From: Candidatus Rifleibacteriota bacterium
GTDB taxonomy: Bacteria > Riflebacteria > Ozemobacteria > Ozemobacterales > Ozemobacteraceae
Direction: 5' to 3'
Assembly (NCBI GenBank): GCA_022704885.1
Contig: JAKJFO010000112.1
Span: 1-13,420 of the forward strand
Length of the DNA: 13,420 bases
The notes below the pieces were generated by a model that ran no database searches, was not told where the DNA came from, and saw only the letters and a program-made list of their open reading frames with translations. Within the stretch, counting starts at the first letter, position 1, and the number at the start of each line of letters is the position of its first letter. Made by a program: the position numbers and the translations under genes. Positions 1 to 5,999 of this stretch are shown here, piece by piece.

Positions 1-1
1 G

Positions 2-597
2 GTATCCGAGACAACAGGTGAAACCGGCAAAGTTAAACCGGTAACTGAATCAGCTGAGACAGTCGAAACCGTCGAAGCGGTCGTCAGCGAAGCACCGCCA
101 GCTGATATCGACAGTCGCCCGCTTAAACCGCTGCATGAAGTCGAAGCTGACTATCAGGCGGCCAGAGATCGCTCAGCCAAAGATGAGCACGCGCCTAAAA
201 CCTCTGCAAAAGAAGGCGCATCTTTGCGACAGCTGCTGCGCAAATTCAAACGCGATGCATCACGGCGTTTCAGCCAGATCAAAAGCTATCTGCGCCTGTT
301 CAGACGCAAGTGCCGCGCACAGATCTTCTGCTCCGATATGCCCTGCATGAACCATATCTGACCGGCATGAGCCATGCCACTCTGGCGGTAGCAAGCGGCA
401 TGGCCGGGCAATGGGGCATAAACTTCGTGCCAATTCCTCATTTTGGAGCCCCCATGGTGTACAGCCGCGCCTGCATCTCGGCTGTAATCAGACCGTACCG
501 ACTGCTTTTCGCCACCTGCGCGCTTTTATTTGAAAAGCAGATTTATCTCGAACTCTGGCAGTTGTTCAAATGGTACCGCTCTAAAAAACAGCATTAA
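2..597 (+). pseudogene. DUF2953-like protein, 5'-truncated and frameshifted
   Basis: The window opens inside a reading frame (codons from base 2) that stops at 359-361. It encodes a Glu/Thr/Val-rich linker and then a strongly basic stretch (about residues 80-108, many Arg and Lys). The adjoining frame, open from about 190 to the stop at 595-597, carries a segment with Glu-Pro-Tyr-Leu-Thr-Gly, a hydrophobic run and a Pro-x-x-His-Phe turn. In DUF2953 proteins a charged linker and basic helix lead into a Gly-Asp-x-x-x-Thr-Gly-like motif, a hydrophobic helix and a Pro-Asp-Phe turn, so the two frames read as one protein. One missing base near 310 would join them. The internal GTG at 310 has no Shine-Dalgarno, which argues against a separate gene. 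The next gene is ytfJ-like, matching the ytfI-ytfJ pairing of Bacillus. The family has no established biochemical role. Family assignment is moderate; the frame break is seen directly. Confidence 0.5.
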
Positions 598-646
598 AAA
601 TTTGTTTCTACCTGACGCAGTTTCTGGTAAGATGTTCTCGAAATTC

Positions 647-653
647 AGGAGGT
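647..653 (+). promoter_or_regulatory. Ribosome binding site of the ytfJ-like gene
   Basis: A CAGGAGG sequence lies 10 nt before the ATG at 664. It shows that translation of the ytfJ-like gene begins there in the first frame. The downstream frame carrying the C-terminal half has no comparable site of its own. Confidence 0.7.
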
Positions 654-663
654 TCCAGCGCAA

Positions 664-1039
664 ATGGCAATTGACACCTTAATCAAAACAGTATTATCAG
701 AGCTTAAAGTGGCGATCAACTCAAAGACCGTAATCGGTGAACCGACCACTTTCAAGAACTGGACTGTAATACCGGTCACCAGAGTCTCTTTTGGCTTTGG
801 CGCTGGCGGCGGCCAGGGAAAAAATGATTCCGTCGGCTTTGGCGGCGGCTCTGGCGGTGGCTTTCATTGCCATAAGCGAAAAGGAAGTCAAACTGATTTC
901 GCTAAAAGAAAAGGAAACAATCTGGGAGAAAATTCTGAAACCCGAGGTTGGCGAAAAGATTTACAACAAACTGATGGGAATCGCCGAAACCACTGCAGAA
1001 ACAGCAGACAACGCAACAGAGGGCAACAAGAAAGATTGA
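664..1039 (+). pseudogene. ytfJ: GerW/YtfJ-family protein, internally frameshifted
   Basis: From the ATG at 664 the first frame gives a YtfJ-like N-terminus: a VIGEP motif, a VSFGFGAGGG segment (about residues 43-52) and a second glycine block FGGGSGGG (about 60-67). Right after that block the family signal leaves this frame, which runs on as basic, unrelated sequence to 1104. The +1 frame continues with AFIAIS, EVKLISL and a Trp/Glu/Lys-rich tail ending in KIYNKLMG, then stops at 1037-1039. YtfJ proteins normally have about six residues between the glycine block and the hydrophobic strand (Thr-Pro-Val-type); these are absent here. A small out-of-frame deletion near 850-862 would explain both the gap and the frame change. 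In spore formers GerW/YtfJ is a sporulation-linked protein; elsewhere its role is unknown. The family call is strong. Whether the gene is truly dead or the break is an assembly error cannot be told from the sequence. Confidence 0.72.
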
Positions 1040-1072
1040 ACCGTCCGTTCCTGAAATTTTCTGAAAGAGGGT

Positions 1073-2329
1073 GTGATTACTATTATCAGTATAGAAGCAA
1101 TTAAACAGATAAAGCTTTTTTCAGGCCTTGAAGACCACGATCTCAAAAAGATTGCTGAGGTAGTCAAGGAGCGTGTGCTCCCCGCCGGAACAACTCTCTT
1201 CAAAGAAGGCGACGTCGGCGACGCGTTTTACCTTCTCAAAGAGGGTATCGTCGAGGTTAATAAAGAGAACAGTCCGGCAATCAACGACATCAAAAGCACC
1301 GATGAAAGTAATTTTTTCGGTGAAATGGCTCTGGTAGAAGGTGCACCCCGCAATGCAACCATCAAGACCAAGGTTGAATGCACACTTCTCGAAATCGACA
1401 AGGTCAACTTCGACATGCTGCTGCGCCTGAATTCATTCATTGCGCTGCGCATCATGACCGCCCTGACCCAGCGCATCCGCAAAACCACTGCCGTCATGAA
1501 GGCGATCACCATCGAAGAAGAAAAGTGCGGCAAGCTGATCACCCTGTTCAGCCCCAAAGGTGGCGCTGGCAAGAGCGTAACTGCAGCCAACCTGAGCGCA
1601 GGTATCGCCAAACTTACCGGCAAAAAGGCGCTGCTGATCGACCTCGATCTGCAATTCGGCGACCTCGCATTCATGCTCGGCCTCAAGCCCAAACGCAGCA
1701 TCGCTGACCTCGTTGAATCCGAACCTGAGACCGCCGAAGATCTCAAAAAGTTCCTGAGCGAGCATCCACACGGGTTTTCAGTGCTTCCCTCACCCTTCAA
1801 ACCTGAGCAGTCAGAAATGGTCACATCTAACCATCTGCGCAAGCTGATCAAGATCGCCAGAACCGTTTTTGACTATATCATCGTCGATACCCACTCACTG
1901 TTCCAGGATCTCACCATCAACTCTCTCGACATCTCCGACTACATCTGCCTGATCATAGCTCCTGAACTCACTCATATCAAGAGCATGATGCAGTGCATGA
2001 AGGTTGTCGAAACCCTCAAATACCCGCCCGAGAAGATCAGAATGATCCTCAATCGCGAGGAATGCATGTACGCGATCTCGAGGGCCGAAATCGAAGCGAG
2101 CCTCAAGCGCAAATTTGACTACAGCCTGCACGATGACTGGAAAAATGCTCTCAGCATGGTCAACGAGCAGAAAACGATCTTCGACACCACCACTGAATCG
2201 GCCTATCGCAATGACTTCGTTCACCTCATCACCGGCCTGACCGGCGAAAAGATCACTGAAGAAGCCAAAAAGAGCGGCCTGATGGGTACCCTCAAGGGCT
2301 GGTTCGGCGGCAAGGAAAAAGGCAAGTAA
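1073..2329 (+). CDS. Cyclic-nucleotide-binding domain fused to CpaE/TadZ-like ParA ATPase
   Basis: 418 aa, soluble. Residues about 8-140 form a CRP-type cyclic-nucleotide-binding domain. The phosphate-binding cassette is visible as FGEMAL (82-87) and APRNATI (91-97), keeping the Gly-Glu pair and the ligand Arg. Residues about 153-392 are a MinD/ParA-family ATPase: deviant Walker A PKGGAGKS (161-168), a Walker A' LLIDLDLQFGD segment (187-197) and Walker B YIIVDTHS (268-275). The ATPase resembles CpaE/TadZ, which place Flp/Tad pilus machinery at the pole; those usually carry a receiver-like N-terminal domain, not a cNMP domain. There is no DNA-binding helix-turn-helix, so this is not a CRP regulator. 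No pilus genes lie nearby. The start is GTG at 1073; an AGAGG lies only 2 nt upstream, unusually close, but in-frame stops at 1037-1039 and 1052-1054 leave little room for an earlier start. An inferred role is nucleotide-controlled positioning or secretion. Confidence 0.85.
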   Translation: MITIISIEAIKQIKLFSGLEDHDLKKIAEVVKERVLPAGTTLFKEGDVGDAFYLLKEGIVEVNKENSPAINDIKSTDESNFFGEMALVEGAPRNATIKTKVECTLLEIDKVNFDMLLRLNSFIALRIMTALTQRIRKTTAVMKAITIEEEKCGKLITLFSPKGGAGKSVTAANLSAGIAKLTGKKALLIDLDLQFGDLAFMLGLKPKRSIADLVESEPETAEDLKKFLSEHPHGFSVLPSPFKPEQSEMVTSNHLRKLIKIARTVFDYIIVDTHSLFQDLTINSLDISDYICLIIAPELTHIKSMMQCMKVVETLKYPPEKIRMILNREECMYAISRAEIEASLKRKFDYSLHDDWKNALSMVNEQKTIFDTTTESAYRNDFVHLITGLTGEKITEEAKKSGLMGTLKGWFGGKEKGK

Positions 2330-2349
2330 CAGTTCAACGGCTTTACTGG

Positions 2350-2377
2350 CGCGGGGTTGCACAACCCCGCGTTTTTT
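2350..2377 (+). terminator. Intrinsic terminator after the cNMP-ATPase gene
   Basis: A perfect 10-bp inverted repeat (CGCGGGGTTG / CAACCCCGCG, 2350-2359 and 2362-2371) is followed at once by six T on the plus strand. The nominal 2-nt loop would open to 4 nt or more. On the minus strand the hairpin follows the moaB stop but has no T tract, so it should act mainly on plus-strand transcription. The T run overlaps the moaB stop codon (2376-2378). Confidence 0.92.
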
Positions 2378-2882
2378 ATTGCCTTCTGACTTCCCAGATC
2401 ATGTGGGGAAGCTGCGGCACGATAAGCCGTGCGGTTGCCAGCCTGACTGCCTTGCTGCTGCCTGGCAGACAGATCAGCATCTTGTCACCGACAACTCCGG
2501 CACAGGCACGGCTCAGCATGGCGGCCGGCCCGATCTGGTGATATGAGATCAGACGAAACAGCTCACCAAAGCCTTCCATTTCCTTGTTAAAGAGTGAGCG
2601 GGCAACCTCTACCGTGCCATCACGGGCGGTCAGCCCGGTTCCGCCGTTGCTTACCACCGCATCGAATTGAGTGCTGAGCAGCCATTCTTCGAGAGCCTGC
2701 CGCATCAGACCAGCATCTTCGCGGACAATGCGATAGCCGGCAATCTGGTGACCAGCTGTAACAAGCATTTCTCTGAGTATGCCACCCGACTTGTCAGTGC
2801 TTTCATCACGGGTATCAGTGAAGGTCATGACGCCGACTCTCAAGCTGGCGCCCGCAAGTTTTTCGTGTTCGTGGTGTCCCAT
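2376..2882 (-). CDS. moaB: Molybdenum cofactor biosynthesis protein MoaB
   Basis: 168 aa, the usual size for MoaB, cytosolic. It has the MoCF/MogA-MoaB fold signatures: TFTDTRD (20-26) near the N-terminus, GGTG (80-83), ARDGT (86-90), a KEMEGFGELFR stretch (100-110), AMLSRA (121-126) and LPGS (139-142). These form the molybdopterin-binding pocket. MogA-type members adenylylate molybdopterin before molybdate insertion; bacterial MoaB is related, and its exact role varies between species. ATG at 2882 is preceded by AAGGAT with 7-nt spacing. It is the last gene of a minus-strand run, 26 nt after coaE. No other molybdopterin genes are in the window, so its position with a kinase and coaE does not form a full pathway. 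MogA is the alternative name; length and the KExxGFGELFR stretch favour MoaB. Confidence 0.92.
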   Translation of the reverse strand: MGHHEHEKLAGASLRVGVMTFTDTRDESTDKSGGILREMLVTAGHQIAGYRIVREDAGLMRQALEEWLLSTQFDAVVSNGGTGLTARDGTVEVARSLFNKEMEGFGELFRLISYHQIGPAAMLSRACAGVVGDKMLICLPGSSKAVRLATARLIVPQLPHMIWEVRRQ

Positions 2883-2908
2883 GCGCGATCCTTTATTTAT
2901 GCTGTGAA

Positions 2909-3883
2909 TTAGCGGTTGAGGCTTATCTTCGGACTCACCGAGGCCACAATCTGACGTAGTTCCTCGTTCTCTATAACCATGAAATCGAGAACCTCACGGT
3001 CGTGAATGTGGGCTTCGACTCCTTCGAGAACCAGAAAAGAAAGGCGATCGACCTCGAGACCGGCAAGCGGGCGGGCGGGTTCAAGCCCGATTACCAGCGT
3101 AGATTCCTGTTCTCCAGCTTTGCAGCTATCAAAAAGATAAACCGCGGCAATTTCTTCGAGCGGCGAAAAGACGGTGCCGAGAAACTCAAGAAACGCGGCC
3201 GGGACTTCCGGGTCAGGTGAAGAAAATATCATCTGCTCGCCTTCCTCGATTTCAACGTCTGTGTAAGGGTATCTTGCCGCAAGTTTGCTTTCGCCGACAT
3301 TTGCCAGCAGCATCGCTGCCAGATTGCTCGCGGTTTCAGCCAGCGCCTGCTCCGTTCCATCGTTGTCAACGATGATCACCTGCGCGTTTTCGGGCAGCTC
3401 ATCCTGAGCATGCAACCTTTCACGCGCACTTTCCTGGCTCCATTTGCGGTAATCCACCAGGCGCTGCATTCGCAGGTCAGAGTTGGCCCGCACGTAGATG
3501 ATGCGGCTGCAGAGACGGTCGAGGCCCATTTTGAACAGCAGCGCCGCATTGATGATTATCGCTTTTTCACCGGCAGCATCAGCCAGCTCGATCTTGTGCC
3601 TGACTTCATTGACCATCGCCGGGTGCATGATGCTGTTGAGAGCATCGATCTTTTCTTCACTGGCGAATACAACACGGCCAAGAGTGCGCCGGCAGATGGC
3701 ACCGGCAACCATGATCGAGTCACCGAAGGTCTTGACCAGAATATGCTGCATGGCCGGCTGTCTCAGCAGTTCATGGCCGATTGCGTCGACTTCGACGTTC
3801 TGGCCGAGTCCGCGCTGTGACAACAGATTGGCCAGCGTCGATTTTCCGGCGCCAGTTTGTCCTGATATTCCAACTACCAGCAT
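2909..3883 (-). CDS. coaE: Dephospho-CoA kinase with C-terminal SseB-C-like domain
   Basis: 324 aa; bacterial CoaE is normally about 200. Residues 1-195 are CoaE, which phosphorylates the 3'-OH of dephospho-CoA, the last step of CoA synthesis. Visible are the P-loop GISGQTGAGKST (5-16), a VDAIGHEL segment (32-39), RRTLGRVVF (65-73), MHPAMV (86-91), the LLFKMGLD segment (115-122), and the lid-like QRLVDYRKWS (140-149) with HAQ (158-160). Residues about 215-322 form an added acidic alpha/beta domain whose pattern (proline turn, helix ending in a Phe, AAVYLF strand, TLVIGLEP strand) resembles the SseB C-terminal domain; that assignment is by eye. ATG at 3883 lies 1 nt after the stop of the upstream kinase and has AGGA 6-7 nt before it. 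A longer frame to 3964 would add 27 residues ahead of the P-loop inside the kinase gene, and was not chosen. Translation is probably coupled to the kinase. Confidence 0.88.
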   Translation of the reverse strand: MLVVGISGQTGAGKSTLANLLSQRGLGQNVEVDAIGHELLRQPAMQHILVKTFGDSIMVAGAICRRTLGRVVFASEEKIDALNSIMHPAMVNEVRHKIELADAAGEKAIIINAALLFKMGLDRLCSRIIYVRANSDLRMQRLVDYRKWSQESARERLHAQDELPENAQVIIVDNDGTEQALAETASNLAAMLLANVGESKLAARYPYTDVEIEEGEQMIFSSPDPEVPAAFLEFLGTVFSPLEEIAAVYLFDSCKAGEQESTLVIGLEPARPLAGLEVDRLSFLVLEGVEAHIHDREVLDFMVIENEELRQIVASVSPKISLNR

Positions 3884-3884
3884 G

Positions 3885-5867
3885 TTATTCCTGCTTTCTT
3901 GGCAGATAGACGGTAAAAGTCGAGCCTTCGTCAACCACACTCTGAACATCGATCTTGCCGCCATGCTCTTCGACTATGCGCAGAGCCATGGAAAGCCCAA
4001 GACCGGTACCGTCTTCCTTGGTGGTCATGAACGGGTTGAAAATATCGGGCAGTCGGCTGGCCGGAATGCCACTGCCGGTATCTTCAAAAGCGACAGTTAC
4101 AAAATCGTCGCGAAGATCGATATTGATACGCAACTCACCTTCTGGCTGCAGAGCCTGCACGGCATTGGTGAGAATATTGATGAATACCTGCTTGAGCTGG
4201 TCAGGGTCGCCCACGATTTTCGGACAGTTCGGCACGACAGTCTTGCTGAACCTGATGCTCTGTTTTTTGAGCTGGTTCTTGATCAGCAGAAAACAGTCTT
4301 CGACCACACGTTCGGGTTCGACATCGATCGCCTTCGGTTTGCTCGGCCGCGCAAAATCGAGCAGATTACCGATAATACTCTCGAGGCGGTCGATTTCGCT
4401 CTGTATTATGTGCAGAGGCTCACTGCGCGGATCTTTTATACCAAATTCACTCTGCAGCAGCTGCACGATCATTTTCATGCCGGTGAGCGGATTTCTGATT
4501 TCATGAGCAATACCGGCTGCCAGCACACCGAGAGCCGACAACTTGTCGGCGCGTTTGAGCTGTTCTTCGAGCGCGCTGAGCTGAGTGACGTCTTTGATGA
4601 ACACTGCAGTACCAAGCATACCGCCGGTTTCGTTACGAAAGGGAAAAGCGTTAACTTCGACAATGCGCGCCGGATTACTGTTTCTGATTTTTACCCTTTC
4701 GCTCTCGAGAGTGATGTTTGTGGTCAGAGCTTCGATCATCAGCTCATTGAGGCGGCCCGGCAACTTGTCGCTGCTGTCAAAAGGACTCCAGCCCTCGGGA
4801 AACTGGCGGCTCATGATGTTTCTGATTTCGGGGTTGGCGTAAGTAACACGGCCTTCCGGGTTGAAAATCAGCACGCCAGAAGTCATGCTTTCAAGAATGC
4901 GCTCGGTAAAGCCTTTAAGACGTATCAGATCTTTGAACATGTGATCGATCGAAGCGATCTGGGTGGCAATGATGCGCAGACCGATGATGTCTTCGTCGCG
5001 GTAGGCGTATGGCTTGCGGCTTCCGATGGTGAGAACTCCAATCAGACGGCCGGAAACTTCGATCGGCAGAATCAGCACCGAATTGAATTCACGCGTGTAG
5101 GTCAGATAAGGCTTCAATTCTTTGGCGGCCAGGCCGACCGGGCCTTCGCCAACCGGAATCGAACGCGGAAAGGATTCAGACACATTCTGGTCAAGACGCG
5201 CCTCGAGGGTTTTGCCATCAGCTGAGACGAAATACAGCAGGTAGACGTCGAAATTGATGAAACTGCGTGCAACCTTGCCAAGAGCGTCGTAGATATCACG
5301 AAAGTCGATGAGAGACTCGGCCTGCTGCGATATCTCGTAAAGAGCTGACAGACGCGAATTTTTATGTATCATTTCGTTGTTCAGCCTGAGATTTTCGAAC
5401 AGCGAACCCATGAACGGGGTGATGATCTCGATGACGCTGCGCTGTTCGAACGAAAATTCAGGGCGATCTGCCGGCTTGAACATGATCAGAAGAGCAACCG
5501 GCTTGCCCGAAAGCATTACCGGCCAGGCAGACATACTTTTTATCGGATATTTTTCTGAGATTTCGTATTCGTTCGCAGGTGTGCCGGGAGCGTTGGCGCG
5601 CAGGCGCATGAAGACAGCAAAGCAGTCACTGAGAAAATCTACCGTCATTTCAGGTTCAGGTATCGATTCCTGAAAACTCTTGACCAGGGGAATCATCGTG
5701 CTGCTTTTTTCGTGCGGAGTAAGCAGCAGAGCACCAGCCGACTCGGTCACCGAAACCGCGCTTTCGGTTAAAAAAAGCAGAGCCCGGTCAGCATTGAGAT
5801 GAGAAATTGCCTGAGCGATTTCGCTCAATAATGAAATTGCGATAACCGGTCGCTGCTCGATACCCAT
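3885..5867 (-). CDS. Soluble GAF-GAF-PAS sensor histidine kinase
   Basis: 660 aa with no transmembrane segment, so a cytosolic sensor. Order: a divergent GAF domain (about 8-162), a second GAF (about 175-312, with VGEGPVGLAA at 239-248 and LILPIEVSGRLIGVLTIGS at 265-283), a PAS domain (about 318-428), HisKA (about 440-507) with the phospho-acceptor His455 in AGIAHEIRNPLTG, and an ATP-binding HATPase_c domain. The latter shows the N box FINILTNAVQAL (562-573), DTGSGIP (596-602), the F box IFNPFMTTK (609-617) and GTGLGLS (620-626). All catalytic motifs look intact. The H-box type resembles NtrB/AtoS/ZraS kinases, which pair with sigma-54 response regulators. No response regulator is present here, so the partner is elsewhere. 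ATG at 5867 has AGGAG about 8 nt upstream. It is first of the run kinase-coaE-moaB; its stop is 1 nt from the coaE start. The ligand of the GAF domains cannot be read from the sequence. Confidence 0.92.
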   Translation of the reverse strand: MGIEQRPVIAISLLSEIAQAISHLNADRALLFLTESAVSVTESAGALLLTPHEKSSTMIPLVKSFQESIPEPEMTVDFLSDCFAVFMRLRANAPGTPANEYEISEKYPIKSMSAWPVMLSGKPVALLIMFKPADRPEFSFEQRSVIEIITPFMGSLFENLRLNNEMIHKNSRLSALYEISQQAESLIDFRDIYDALGKVARSFINFDVYLLYFVSADGKTLEARLDQNVSESFPRSIPVGEGPVGLAAKELKPYLTYTREFNSVLILPIEVSGRLIGVLTIGSRKPYAYRDEDIIGLRIIATQIASIDHMFKDLIRLKGFTERILESMTSGVLIFNPEGRVTYANPEIRNIMSRQFPEGWSPFDSSDKLPGRLNELMIEALTTNITLESERVKIRNSNPARIVEVNAFPFRNETGGMLGTAVFIKDVTQLSALEEQLKRADKLSALGVLAAGIAHEIRNPLTGMKMIVQLLQSEFGIKDPRSEPLHIIQSEIDRLESIIGNLLDFARPSKPKAIDVEPERVVEDCFLLIKNQLKKQSIRFSKTVVPNCPKIVGDPDQLKQVFINILTNAVQALQPEGELRINIDLRDDFVTVAFEDTGSGIPASRLPDIFNPFMTTKEDGTGLGLSMALRIVEEHGGKIDVQSVVDEGSTFTVYLPRKQE

Positions 5868-5999
5868 AAAGTTTGCTCCTGAACTTACGCAGATAAATTA
5901 ACATGCTCTTCCAACAAACGCATCATTTTTTCGTGATTAGTTGAAAAGATAGCCTAAGTGTATTAAGTTTGACCGAAAAGACCGACAAGGAGATCTTAA
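5868..5999. promoter_or_regulatory. Divergent intergenic region between the kinase operon and pepD
   Basis: This 132-bp gap must carry start signals for both directions. For the minus operon a weak candidate is TTGTTG (plus 5912-5917 as CAACAA), 16 nt, then TATCTG (plus 5890-5895 as CAGATA). For pepD, TTGAAA at 5941-5946 and TATTAA at 5961-5966 are spaced only 14 nt, so that pair is doubtful. The pepD Shine-Dalgarno AAGGAG (5987-5992, 7 nt from the ATG) is strong and fixes that start. Confidence 0.4.

Noticed and set aside
300..320. Programmed -1 frameshifting in the DUF2953-like gene.
   Set aside because: No X-XXY-YYZ slippery heptamer or obvious stimulatory hairpin is visible near the crossover.
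310..597. A separate 95-aa gene starting at GTG 310.
   Set aside because: There is no Shine-Dalgarno, and its sequence fits as the C-terminal continuation of the frame ending at 361. A frame break in one gene is simpler.
791..1039. A separate small gene in the +1 frame of ytfJ.
   Set aside because: Its first part is an alternative reading of the glycine-block codons. Only the part after about 855 looks like protein, and it continues the YtfJ pattern.
3884..3964. A longer CoaE starting at 3964.
   Set aside because: It would add 27 residues before a P-loop that normally lies at the very N-terminus, and overlap the kinase by 80 nt. The ATG at 3883 has AGGA at good spacing.
3498..5225. A 575-codon open frame on the plus strand opposite the kinase and coaE.
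   Set aside because: It is antisense to two genes with complete, well-ordered motifs, has no ribosome site and gives no recognisable protein. Its length follows from codon bias of the real genes.
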